A DNA stretch of 64,000 bases, taken from the NCBI GenBank assembly GCA_947474435.1, contig CANJII010000004.1:62001-126000 (forward strand), given 5' to 3'. Shown here piece by piece: positions 44,822 to 53,042 of this stretch. The notes below the pieces were generated by a model that worked only from the letters and a program-made list of their open reading frames with translations, ran no database searches and had not been told where the DNA came from. The stretch's first letter is position 1; every line of letters starts with the position of its first letter. Source of the DNA: Chitinophagaceae bacterium (lineage in GTDB: Bacteria; Bacteroidota; Bacteroidia; Chitinophagales; UBA10324). A program made the translations under genes and the position numbers.

Positions 44822-45079
44822 ATGTATAAAATTTCATTTAAAGAATCAGCGCGAAAAGAATTCTATTCATTGCCTAAAAAAGCCGTGCAAAAAATTTCAA
44901 TTGCTATTGATGCTCTTCAGAATGACCCTCGACCTATAGGAGTAAAGAAATTAAAAGGTCAAAGCCATCCATTATGGAGAATCAGAATTGGTGATTACAG
45001 AGTTGTTTATTCAATTGATGATGCTATTTATATTGTGAACATCACACGGGTTGGTCACAGAAAAGATATTTATGAGTAA
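44822..45079 (+). CDS. RelE/ParE family toxin
   Basis: An 85-residue RelE-fold toxin: YKISFKESARKEFYSLPKKA, a central ALQNDPRPIGVKKLKG, then WRIRIGDYRVVYSIDDAIYIVNITRVGHRKDIYE, which has the conserved Arg and the C-terminal RxGHRKDIY signature. RelE-type proteins cut mRNA in the ribosome; ParE-type proteins poison gyrase. The RxGHRKxxY ending leans towards RelE. It is intact, unlike the broken zeta system further along. Confidence 0.9.
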   Translation: MYKISFKESARKEFYSLPKKAVQKISIAIDALQNDPRPIGVKKLKGQSHPLWRIRIGDYRVVYSIDDAIYIVNITRVGHRKDIYE

Positions 45080-45180
45080 AGACTCTTAGTGCAAATTCAT
45101 GTAATTCGTGGCTCAATACTTTTTATTTTCTTAACCCGTATTTCTATTCATTTTTCAATTCGTTGATTTACTTTGCAGCA

Positions 45181-46668
45181 GTGAATAAAATTTTTCTTTC
45201 AGCGCTTATTATTTTTTCCATCATCATCATTTTCTTTTCGTGCAAAACCGGATTGAAAGGAAACCTGAAGGACAATCTTGCTCCCGACACGCACACCATT
45301 ATTGATACCATCATTCGCATTGGTGCTGATAGAATGAACGCACAAGTTGAATTAACATGGTGGGGCGACGATGCCGATGGATTTATTAAAGGATATGAAT
45401 TCACTTTTGATAGTGTGATTACTGCTTCAACAATCTGGAATTTTACCACCAAGCAAGACAGCACTTTTATTCTTTCAATTCCTCCCGGCAAAGACACAGT
45501 TGATTTTACTTATTATGTAAGAGCCATTGACAATTTAAATGTGCCTGACCCGACTCCTGCACGGTTAGGATTGCCGGTAAAAAATTCGGCTCCGTCCATT
45601 GCTTTTGTTTCGGGTACAAACAATCCGGTCATTTCATTTCCTGTAGTGAAATTTTATTGGAAAGGAACCGACCCTGATGGCGAAGAAAATTTACTGCGCT
45701 ATGAATTGTGCTGGAACGATACATTGCAATCACCTTATTCATTGGATGTTTCAGTTAGCAGCGGAACTTTTATGGCAACAACATTTTCAATTAACAATCC
45801 AACATCTTCAGTTTTTGCAAACAACGATTTGATTGCACAAGCAACCTTGATGAATGGAATGTTATTGAATGATACCAACAGATTATTCATTCGTGCAATA
45901 GATAAATCAGAGGCGAAATCGGCTTACATTTCTTCATATAAAATATTTATTAAGAAACCATCATCAACCACTTTGTTAGTTGAAGGTTATACATCACCTG
46001 CGCAAAGCGCAACAGCACTTGCTTTCTATTCGCAGAACATGAGTGCCGCCGGGGTTACTGCTTTTGATACGCTGAATATTTTTCAGCAGCAGGCAGGAGT
46101 TTACACCCAACTTGCTCCGGATAATTTAACACAGGCGAGAATTTTTTCATTGTTCGATGCTATTATCTGGTTCAGTAATGATGCATCAAAATCACTATCG
46201 ATCGGACAACGGACACTGGATAATTTTTTTAATGCCGATGGAAAACTTTTTATGGCGCTCTATGTACCATCTGCATTCGACGATCAATCTACTTTTTTAG
46301 ATTTTACTCCTGTTCAATCGCTCATTACTTTTCAGGATACATCATTTATTCTGTATGATACCACAAGTATTTTCCCTCAGCAAAGTGGATATCCGGTTTT
46401 AGAAAATACAGTGCTTACTTCGAATGCAAAACCATTTAATTTATATCCCGGTGCTACTGCAATTTATAATGCGAACATTACCGCTCGGAATGATATTTCT
46501 TTGGTTACTTTCCCATGGACCGGCACTTCAACTGTGATGGCTTCAAAAACAAATCAAAGCGGACAAGTGAATTTTATTTTCTCATCCATTGAATTGCAAA
46601 AGCTAAATGGGTTGAGTAACGCCACTCAATTGTTTCAACGATTATTTGTTCAGGAATTCGGGTTGTAA
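45181..46668 (+). CDS. Lipoprotein of unknown function with fibronectin-like modules
   Basis: A 495-residue lipoprotein starting at GTG 45181 (MNKIFLSALIIFSIIIIFFSC, lipobox Cys at 21); the track's TTG at 45163 overlaps a possible -7 box TTACTTTG. The middle has two beta-sandwich modules (VELTWWGDDADGFIKGYEF and VKFYWKGTDPDGEENLLRYE). The C-terminal half looks like an alpha/beta Rossmann-like domain (TLLVEGYTSPAQSATALAFY, LFDAIIWFSNDASKSLSIGQ). I do not recognise a family. It ends two bases before purN. Confidence 0.65.
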   Translation: MNKIFLSALIIFSIIIIFFSCKTGLKGNLKDNLAPDTHTIIDTIIRIGADRMNAQVELTWWGDDADGFIKGYEFTFDSVITASTIWNFTTKQDSTFILSIPPGKDTVDFTYYVRAIDNLNVPDPTPARLGLPVKNSAPSIAFVSGTNNPVISFPVVKFYWKGTDPDGEENLLRYELCWNDTLQSPYSLDVSVSSGTFMATTFSINNPTSSVFANNDLIAQATLMNGMLLNDTNRLFIRAIDKSEAKSAYISSYKIFIKKPSSTTLLVEGYTSPAQSATALAFYSQNMSAAGVTAFDTLNIFQQQAGVYTQLAPDNLTQARIFSLFDAIIWFSNDASKSLSIGQRTLDNFFNADGKLFMALYVPSAFDDQSTFLDFTPVQSLITFQDTSFILYDTTSIFPQQSGYPVLENTVLTSNAKPFNLYPGATAIYNANITARNDISLVTFPWTGTSTVMASKTNQSGQVNFIFSSIELQKLNGLSNATQLFQRLFVQEFGL

Positions 46669-46670
46669 CA

Positions 46671-47237
46671 ATGAAACACATCTCCATTTTCGCTTCGGGC
46701 AAAGGAAGCAATGCACAAAAAATTAAACAACATTTCAGCAATCACCCTGAAATAAAAGTGGAGTTGATTGTTTGTAATAATCCGAAAGCCGGAATAATTG
46801 AATTGGCTGCCGAATGGAAAATTCCATTGTTGATGATTACAAAAGAGGACCAGAAAAATCCGCAACATTTATTAAATGAATTACTAAAATATAAAATTGA
46901 CTGGATTGTCCTCGCCGGGTATTTATGGCTGATACCTGAATTACTGATAAAAAAATTTCCTAATCAAATTATAAATATTCATCCTGCCCTGCTTCCGAAA
47001 TATGGAGGCAAAGGAATGTATGGAATGAAAGTGCACGAAGCAGTAAAGAGTGCAAACGAAAAGCAAACCGGAATCACGATTCATTTAATAGATGAAGAGT
47101 TCGACAAAGGGGAAATAATTTTTCAGGCAAGTGTGTTGCTCAATGAAAACGATACTCCTGATTCCATTGCTGAAAAAGTTCATCAACTTGAGCACAAACA
47201 TTTTGCTCAGGAAATTGAAAAAATAATTTCGAAATAG
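46671..47237 (+). CDS. purN: Phosphoribosylglycinamide formyltransferase (GAR transformylase)
   Basis: A 188-residue PurN: IFASGKGSNAQKI (phosphate loop), VLAGYLWLIPELLIKKFPNQIINIHPALLPKYGGKGMYGMKVHEAV with the catalytic NIHPALLP block, then QTGITIHLIDEEFDKGEIIFQ with the conserved Asp. It adds formyl from 10-formyl-THF to GAR in purine synthesis. purD, the enzyme that makes GAR, is about 2 kb downstream on the same strand, and gcvT supplies one-carbon units. Confidence 0.95.
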   Translation: MKHISIFASGKGSNAQKIKQHFSNHPEIKVELIVCNNPKAGIIELAAEWKIPLLMITKEDQKNPQHLLNELLKYKIDWIVLAGYLWLIPELLIKKFPNQIINIHPALLPKYGGKGMYGMKVHEAVKSANEKQTGITIHLIDEEFDKGEIIFQASVLLNENDTPDSIAEKVHQLEHKHFAQEIEKIISK

Positions 47238-47317
47238 TAGTTATGCAAACTGTAATAACAAATAACCTTTCTCGAATAACGAATAACTAACTAACCCAAT
47301 TATCTTCGCCGCCACTT

Positions 47318-48403
47318 ATGATTAAAGATACACCGTTCACACATTTTCATCTGGCACTCGGAGCCAAGATGGCTGCATTTGCAGGATACAACATGCCCAT
47401 TTCATACACCGGCATTAACGATGAGCACTTGGCTGTTCGCACCCGCACCGGAGTTTTTGATGTATCGCACATGGGAGAATTTATTTTAAAAGGAGAAAAG
47501 GCGCTCGATTTAATTCAGCGTGTTACATCAAATGATGCAGCAAAATTGACTCCCGAAAAAATTCAGTACTCGTGTTTGCCAAATGATAAAGGTGGAATTG
47601 TTGATGACCTGTTGGTATATCGCCTCGGCGAAAAGGAATGGATGCTGGTGGTGAACGCAAGCAACATTGAAAAAGACTGGAACTGGATTTCGAAATTCAA
47701 TACTGATAATGTGGAGATGCACAACATCAGCGATAAAACTGCATTGCTCGCAGTTCAAGGTCCTGATGCAATTAAGGCATTGCAAAAATTAACCAACATA
47801 AATCTGTCTGAAATTCCATACTACACTTTTAAGAAAGGAATTTTTGCAGGAATAGAAAATGTATTGATATCGAATACCGGATACACCGGTGCAGGTGGTT
47901 TCGAAATTTATTTTGAAGATTCAAATGCAGATTTAATCTGGAATAAAATTTTTGAAGCCGGAAAAGAATTTAACTTGCAGCCAATTGGTTTAGCTGCGCG
48001 AGATACACTGCGATTGGAAATGGGATTTTGTTTATATGGAAATGACATTGATGATTCTACTTCACCCATTGAAGCGGGACTTGGTTGGATAACTAAATTC
48101 ACAAAAGATTTTACGAACCGTTCACAAATTGAAGAGCAAAAGAAAAACGGTGTTACAAAAAAATTAGTCGGCTTTGAACTAATTGACCGTGGAATTCCGC
48201 GTCACGATTATTTAATTGTGAATGAAGCCGGTGAAACAATAGGCAAAGTAACCAGCGGAACACAATCACCTTCACTCAACAAAGCAATTGGAATGGGATA
48301 TGTGAAAACTGAATACGCAAAAGAAGGAAGCAAAATTTTTATTTCAATAAGAGATAATAAAATTGCTGCTCAGGTAGTGAAATTGCCTTTCTATAAAAAT
48401 TAA
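47318..48403 (+). CDS. gcvT: Glycine cleavage system T protein (aminomethyltransferase)
   Basis: A 361-residue Gcv[50 protein letters not shown]-like [27 protein letters not shown] and the C-terminal barrel [38 protein letters not shown]. It releases methylene-THF and ammonia from the aminomethyl-H protein. The other gcv genes are not in this window. A possible -7 box TATCTTCG sits 17 bases before the ATG. Confidence 0.96.
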   Translation: MIKDTPFTHFHLALGAKMAAFAGYNMPISYTGINDEHLAVRTRTGVFDVSHMGEFILKGEKALDLIQRVTSNDAAKLTPEKIQYSCLPNDKGGIVDDLLVYRLGEKEWMLVVNASNIEKDWNWISKFNTDNVEMHNISDKTALLAVQGPDAIKALQKLTNINLSEIPYYTFKKGIFAGIENVLISNTGYTGAGGFEIYFEDSNADLIWNKIFEAGKEFNLQPIGLAARDTLRLEMGFCLYGNDIDDSTSPIEAGLGWITKFTKDFTNRSQIEEQKKNGVTKKLVGFELIDRGIPRHDYLIVNEAGETIGKVTSGTQSPSLNKAIGMGYVKTEYAKEGSKIFISIRDNKIAAQVVKLPFYKN

Positions 48404-48420
48404 TTTCAGCCGGAAATAAA

Positions 48421-48448
48421 TTTCACCATTCACATTTCACCATTCACA
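48421..48448. repeat. 14-bp perfect tandem duplication
   Basis: TTTCACCATTCACA occurs twice in direct succession in the gap between gcvT and the next gene. Related short repeats occur at 7051-7077, 9301-9323 and 49197-49223. Confidence 0.8.
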
Positions 48449-48460
48449 AATTAATTTTCT

Positions 48461-49198
48461 GTGCCCGATAAATCATCACTCGAAGTAATACTTACTCCCA
48501 ATCTTCTTCCGCTTTATCCATTACAGGGAAAGGTTGTGGTGGTGATTGATGTGTTGCGTGCAACTACTACAATGACTGTTGCATTGGATCAAGGTGCAAC
48601 GAAAGTTATTCCGGTTGAGAGTATTGAAGAATGTCTTTCATACAAAGACAAACCCGATCACATACTTGCGGGCGAGCGTGGCGGACAAAAAGTGGAAGGT
48701 TTCTCCTATGGAAATTCTCCGTTTGAATACATGGATGGTGTGGTGAAAGGAAAAACATTAGTGCTCACAACCACCAACGGAACACGCGCAATAAAAATGT
48801 CGAGTGATGCAAAAGAAATTTTAATCGGAGGCTTTTTAAATTTTTCGGCATTGACGCGATGGTTGTTAAATGAAAGCACCGATACTGTATTATTGTGTAG
48901 TGGCTGGCGCGATAAGTTCAATTTGGAAGACACCATTTTTGCCGGAGCAATAATCAATCACCTGAAAGAATATTTTTTGGTGGATAGTGATTCAGCATTT
49001 GCTGCCGAAAAATTGTATCTCAATTCGCGTCGAAATATGTTGCATTACATGAAACAATCTTCTCACTACAAACGATTGGCAAAATTTGGTGTGGTGAATG
49101 ATATTAAATATTGTTTGCGTCCCGACTTAACCAATGTGGTTCCGATTTTAAAAGATGGCGCGCTCGTGCGAGCCGATATTTCTAAGGATATGATTTAA
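48461..49198 (+). CDS. comB: 2-phosphosulfolactate phosphatase (ComB family)
   Basis: A 245-residue ComB-type phosphatase with GTG start: LYPLQGKVVVVIDVLRATTTMTVALDQGATKVIPV, GERGGQKVEGFSYGNSPFEY, VLTTTNGTRAIK and LLCSGWRDKFNLEDTIFAG. These are the family's conserved acidic metal-binding and substrate blocks. In methanogens ComB acts in coenzyme M synthesis; in bacteria it is linked to sulfolactate. In Bacteroidota a link to sulfonolipid precursors is conceivable but unproven. It lies between gcvT and purD. Confidence 0.88.
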   Translation: MPDKSSLEVILTPNLLPLYPLQGKVVVVIDVLRATTTMTVALDQGATKVIPVESIEECLSYKDKPDHILAGERGGQKVEGFSYGNSPFEYMDGVVKGKTLVLTTTNGTRAIKMSSDAKEILIGGFLNFSALTRWLLNESTDTVLLCSGWRDKFNLEDTIFAGAIINHLKEYFLVDSDSAFAAEKLYLNSRRNMLHYMKQSSHYKRLAKFGVVNDIKYCLRPDLTNVVPILKDGALVRADISKDMI

Positions 49199-49256
49199 TT
49201 GAAAGATTAAAAATTGAAAGATTGAAAAAATTTATTCGACCAAATAATATTTCTGG

Positions 49257-50540
49257 ATGAACATTTTATTACTTGGCAGCGGTGGTCGTGAACATGCTTT
49301 TGCGAGAAGTATTGTTCAAAGTAAATTGTGTTCACAATTGTTTATTGTTCCCGGAAATCCGGGTACAGCCGAATGCGGAAAAAATATTTCGATAAGTTCA
49401 ACTGATTTTGAAGCAATAAAAAAATGTTGTCTCGAAAATAAAATTGAATTAGTGGTTGTTGGGCCAGAAGATCCGCTGGTAAATGGTATTTATGATTTTT
49501 TTATTGTTGATACTGAACTGAAAAACATTCCGGTCATAGGCCCATCAAAAGATGCAGCACAGTTAGAAGGAAGCAAAGCATTTGCAAAAGAATTTATGCT
49601 GAAACATAAAATTCCCACAGCGGCCTATCAGTCATTCGATATAAATAGTTTGGAGCAAGGTGTTGATTTTATAAGAACACTGCTGACTCCTGTGGTTTTA
49701 AAAGCCGATGGGTTGGCTGCCGGAAAAGGAGTGTTGATTTGTCAAACACTTGAAGAGGCAGAAGAAGAATTTCAAAATATGCTTCATGGAAAATTCGGAA
49801 CCGCAAGTGAGAGAGTGGTAGTTGAAGAGTTTTTACATGGAATTGAAATGAGTGTTTTCATTCTTACAGATGGAATTAATTATTTATTACTTCCAACTGC
49901 AAAAGATTATAAAAAAGTTGGCGAAGGTGACACTGGATTAAATACCGGAGGCATGGGGGCGATTTCTCCTGTTCCGTTTGCAGATTATGTGTTGATGAAA
50001 AAAATTGTAGAACGAATGATTCAGCCAACCATTGATGGATTGCAGCAAGACAAGCTTGTGTATAAAGGGTTTATTTATTTCGGGTTAATGATTGTGAACA
50101 GCGAACCATTTATGATTGAATACAATTGCCGCATGGGCGATCCTGAAACAGAGGCAGTATTTCCAAGAATTGAAAGTGATCTGGTGGAATTATTTATTGC
50201 TGTAGCCAGTGAAAAACTGAATGAGAAAAAAATTGTCATCTCCTCAAAACATTGCGCAACCATTGTGCTTACATCCGGTGGGTATCCAGAGCTTTATGAA
50301 AAAGGAAAAAACATTTCCGGAATTGATTCAATAAAAAATTCAATTGTTTTTCATGCAGGAACTGCAATGAAGAATGGCGCTTTGCAAACTTCAGGCGGTA
50401 GAGTACTGGCAATAACATCACTTGGAAATACTTTGGAAGAAGCATTGAAAATTTCCAGATACAATGCTGAAAAAATTCAGTTCGAAGAAAAATATTTCCG
50501 TCACGACATCGGATTCGATGTACTAAATCTTAAAAACTAA
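49257..50540 (+). CDS. purD: Phosphoribosylamine-glycine ligase
   Basis: A 427-residue PurD with ATP-grasp fold: MNILLLGSGGREHAFARSI, VVGPEDPLVNGI, FAKEFMLKHKIPTAAY, VLKADGLAAGKGVLIC, DYKKVGEGDTGLNTGGMGAISP, MIEYNCRMGDPETEAVFPRIESDL. It makes GAR from phosphoribosylamine and glycine. The product is the substrate of PurN encoded upstream. Only two bases separate it from the DedA gene. Confidence 0.97.
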   Translation: MNILLLGSGGREHAFARSIVQSKLCSQLFIVPGNPGTAECGKNISISSTDFEAIKKCCLENKIELVVVGPEDPLVNGIYDFFIVDTELKNIPVIGPSKDAAQLEGSKAFAKEFMLKHKIPTAAYQSFDINSLEQGVDFIRTLLTPVVLKADGLAAGKGVLICQTLEEAEEEFQNMLHGKFGTASERVVVEEFLHGIEMSVFILTDGINYLLLPTAKDYKKVGEGDTGLNTGGMGAISPVPFADYVLMKKIVERMIQPTIDGLQQDKLVYKGFIYFGLMIVNSEPFMIEYNCRMGDPETEAVFPRIESDLVELFIAVASEKLNEKKIVISSKHCATIVLTSGGYPELYEKGKNISGIDSIKNSIVFHAGTAMKNGALQTSGGRVLAITSLGNTLEEALKISRYNAEKIQFEEKYFRHDIGFDVLNLKN

Positions 50541-50542
50541 AA

Positions 50543-51187
50543 ATGGAACTCATACATTTTCTCATTGATTTTGTTTTGCATATTGATAAGCACCTTGCAG
50601 AAATTATTGCACAATACGGAGCACTCACTTATGTGATTCTATTTCTTATTATTTTTTGCGAAACAGGGTTTGTGGTTACTCCGTTTCTACCCGGCGATTC
50701 ATTGTTGTTTGCTGCCGGTGCTCTTGCGGCCAATGATGCAACCGGTTTAAATATTTTTTTGCTCGCTGCATTAATGATTGTTGCAGCCATTACCGGCAAT
50801 ATGACCAATTATCAAATCGGCCGGTGGATTGGGCCAAAAGCATTTGAAATGGACAAGTGGTTTCTGAAGAAAAAAAACCTGGAGCGCACTCAGGAGTTTT
50901 TTGATAAGCATGGCAATCTTGCAATTGTTCTCAGTCGCTTTATGCCCATCATCAGAACCTTCGCGCCGTTTGTGGCCGGTGTTGGAAAAATGAAGTACAA
51001 GCGATTCTCGTTTTACAATATTCTTGGCGGAGTTAGCTGGGTGATGTTATTCTTGTTAGTTGGATATTTATTCGGCAACATTCCGTTTGTGAAAGAACAT
51101 TTCAGTTACATTGTTATCTGCATCATCATCGTTTCATTTATACCGGTTGTAATTGCATTAATGAAAGGAAGAAGAGTCAGAGTTTGA
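50543..51187 (+). CDS. DedA family membrane protein
   Basis: A 214-residue DedA/VTT protein with re-entrant hydrophobic hairpins: FCETGFVVTPFLPGDSLLFAAGALAA, GNMTNYQIGRWIGPKAF, and FFDKHGNLAIVLSRFMPIIRTFAPFVAGVGKM, the motif with the essential Arg residues. DedA proteins recycle undecaprenyl phosphate or other lipids across the inner membrane. Such a carrier is also used by the polysaccharide operon in this window, though the two are not linked in position. Confidence 0.92.
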   Translation: MELIHFLIDFVLHIDKHLAEIIAQYGALTYVILFLIIFCETGFVVTPFLPGDSLLFAAGALAANDATGLNIFLLAALMIVAAITGNMTNYQIGRWIGPKAFEMDKWFLKKKNLERTQEFFDKHGNLAIVLSRFMPIIRTFAPFVAGVGKMKYKRFSFYNILGGVSWVMLFLLVGYLFGNIPFVKEHFSYIVICIIIVSFIPVVIALMKGRRVRV

Positions 51188-51208
51188 CTTTAAAATAAAC
51201 ATCGAAAA

Positions 51209-51805
51209 ATGAAAAACTTAAAATTCAATTTTCTTTTTGTGGCCACTATGGTTTTTTCAGCTTTAAATTCTTCTTGTCAGAATGAAGCAAATAAAACAGC
51301 GGATAAAACAGCAACTGTTTCCGCGACAACCGGAATTCATGAAGATATTGATACAACAGTTCAAATGCCATCAAGCTTGGTAAATGACTTTGAACATCTT
51401 TTAGATAATCGTTCAATTGATACGCTCACAGCAATTGTAAATGACTTTCAGGATAAAACAGCTATACAAATTGCAGTAGTTACCACTTCATCCTTTTATC
51501 CAAAAACTACTATTGCTGAATATTCTGTATGGCTTGGAGACAAATGGGGAATCGGATTAAAAAAAATTAATAATGGAATAATGGTTGTTATTTCTGCAAC
51601 GCAACATCAATGCAGAATAAGTACAGGGCTTGGCATGGAACAGTTGCTATCAGATGAAGATTGTCAGAAAATTGTTACTGAAAAAATGCTGCCGTATTTT
51701 CAGCAAGAGAATTATCCTGAAGGAATTTCGCAAGGAGTAAAAGAAATTATGCGCGTTTTATTGTTGCAGGGAAGGCCAATGGAAATGGAAGATATTCAAA
51801 AATAG
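51209..51805 (+). CDS. TPM-domain lipoprotein
   Basis: A 198-residue lipoprotein: signal ending VFSALNSSC, with the lipid Cys at about residue 25, a linker of Thr/Ala/Asp, then a TPM domain (SLVNDFEHLLDNRSIDTL, IQIAVVTTSSFYPKTT, GDKWGIGLKKINNGIMVVIS, STGLGMEQLLSDEDCQKIV). Compared with the exported TPM protein at 4771, it lacks the membrane helix and the Gly-rich tail. It is the third TPM protein in the window, and the only one that is lipid-anchored. Confidence 0.85.
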   Translation: MKNLKFNFLFVATMVFSALNSSCQNEANKTADKTATVSATTGIHEDIDTTVQMPSSLVNDFEHLLDNRSIDTLTAIVNDFQDKTAIQIAVVTTSSFYPKTTIAEYSVWLGDKWGIGLKKINNGIMVVISATQHQCRISTGLGMEQLLSDEDCQKIVTEKMLPYFQQENYPEGISQGVKEIMRVLLLQGRPMEMEDIQK

Positions 51806-51858
51806 CCTGTGACAAAAGTCATTCATGCAAATGAAATTATTGCAGTGATTTGCCCTCT

Positions 51859-52302
51859 ATGTTTTCAAAAGCCTGTGAATATGCAATACGAGCAATAGTT
51901 TTTATTGCCACTCAAAGTAAGAATGGAAGAAAAGCGGGCATCAAAGAAATTTGTGATGAAATTGATGCACCAAAGCATTTCACCGCCAAAATTTTACAAT
52001 CACTTTCTCACAAAGGAATTATCAGTTCGCAAAAAGGACCATCAGGAGGATTTTATTTGAATGCCTCGCAGACAAACACAAAATTGATAGATTTGGTGCA
52101 TGCTGTTGATGGCGATAAAATTTTTACAGGGTGTGGGTTGGGTTTATTAAATTGTTCTGATAAAAAACCGTGTGCCATTCATTTTCAATTTAAAATTGTG
52201 AGAGACCAATTGCTGAATATGCTTTCGAATACTTATGTAACGATGTTGGCCGATGAGATAGAAAGCGGCTCCGCAGTTTTAGGGAATATAATTGGAAGAT
52301 AG
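51859..52302 (+). CDS. Rrf2 family transcriptional regulator
   Basis: A 147-residue Rrf2 winged-helix regulator from the ATG at 51859 (the track's TTG adds three residues). FSKACEYAIRAIVFIA and GIKEICDEIDAPKHFTAKILQSLSHKGIISSQKGPSGGFYL form the DNA-binding domain. Three cysteines in the pattern C-x6-C-x5-C (CGLGLLNCSDKKPC) would bind an iron-sulfur cluster, as in IscR or NsrR, so it may sense iron, redox state or nitric oxide. Its target genes cannot be told; the neighbours are not obvious Fe-S or NO genes. Confidence 0.9.
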   Translation: MFSKACEYAIRAIVFIATQSKNGRKAGIKEICDEIDAPKHFTAKILQSLSHKGIISSQKGPSGGFYLNASQTNTKLIDLVHAVDGDKIFTGCGLGLLNCSDKKPCAIHFQFKIVRDQLLNMLSNTYVTMLADEIESGSAVLGNIIGR

Positions 52303-52340
52303 ATTTCTTTGCCGGTTGAAAAAATCAACTTATCTGATTT

Positions 52341-53042
52341 TTATTTTTTTGTTTCACCAAAATAAAATGGTTTGATGTAGTTGGGTTCGAAATAAGCCAC
52401 ATCAACAAAATTTTTTTCATTGAATTTTTTTATGGCAGTTGATTGTAAATATTTGGCTGATGATTTAAAGCCGGTATGATATTCATGTTTTATACTGAAT
52501 AAAAAATCTTTTATTTTCTCAGCACCGTTTCCAACAAAAACAATTGGTGAATCAATTGAATTGATGATGGAAAGAAATTCATCATTCAAAATTGCAGAAC
52601 GACTGCAGACTATTGTTTCAGATTTATCATTCCATATTCCAAAATAAATTTCATCCCGCCGTGCATCAAACGCAGCGCAAATTATTCCTGTGTATTTTTT
52701 TTCTTCTGCAAATCCTGTTGCCAATGCCTGCAATGAATCAATTGCTATTAATGGAAGTTGTGCGCCAAAACAAATTCCTTTTGCGGCGCTAACTCCAATT
52801 CGTAAACCAGTGTATGAACCAGGGCCCGCACTCACAACAACTGCATCAATAGTTTCATTGTCACTTTGAGCTTGTCGAAAAGTTAAATCTGATTCTTTCA
52901 TCACTTCATCAACAAACACTGTGATGAGCGTTGCGTGTTGCTGTCCCTCATCGTTTTCACGAATTGCAATAATGTTTTTTTCATTAGCTGTTGCAACCGA
53001 ACAAGCTGATGCTGCAGTTTCAATTAAAAGAAAATTCGGCAT
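52341..53042 (-). CDS. tsaB: tRNA threonylcarbamoyladenosine biosynthesis protein TsaB
   Basis: A 233-residue TsaB: LLIETAASACSVA, an ATPase-like N-terminus, and VVVSAGPGSYTGLRIGVSAAKGICFG, the family signature. It supports TsaD in making the t6A base of ANN-reading tRNAs. Between MKESDLTF and ETIDAV lies RQAQSDN, which the E. coli protein lacks; it derives from an in-frame DNA element at 52861-52883. Its ATG overlaps the stop of the M28 peptidase gene by one base (TGATG). Confidence 0.92.
   Translation of the reverse strand: MPNFLLIETAASACSVATANEKNIIAIRENDEGQQHATLITVFVDEVMKESDLTFRQAQSDNETIDAVVVSAGPGSYTGLRIGVSAAKGICFGAQLPLIAIDSLQALATGFAEEKKYTGIICAAFDARRDEIYFGIWNDKSETIVCSRSAILNDEFLSIINSIDSPIVFVGNGAEKIKDFLFSIKHEYHTGFKSSAKYLQSTAIKKFNEKNFVDVAYFEPNYIKPFYFGETKK
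52861..52883. repeat. In-frame short repeat element (CTTTGAGCTTGTCGAAAAG) inside tsaB
   Basis: The sequence TTTGAGCTTGTCGAAAAG, or TTTTCGACAAGCTCAAA on the coding strand, resembles a short partly palindromic element that I recall as widely dispersed in bacterial genomes, read here as FRQAQSDN. It adds about seven residues to a loop compared with E. coli TsaB. Confidence 0.55.

Noticed and set aside
47238-47317. Glycine riboswitch before gcvT
   Set aside because: The 80-base gap is AT-rich with short repeats and has no conserved paired core of the glycine aptamer.
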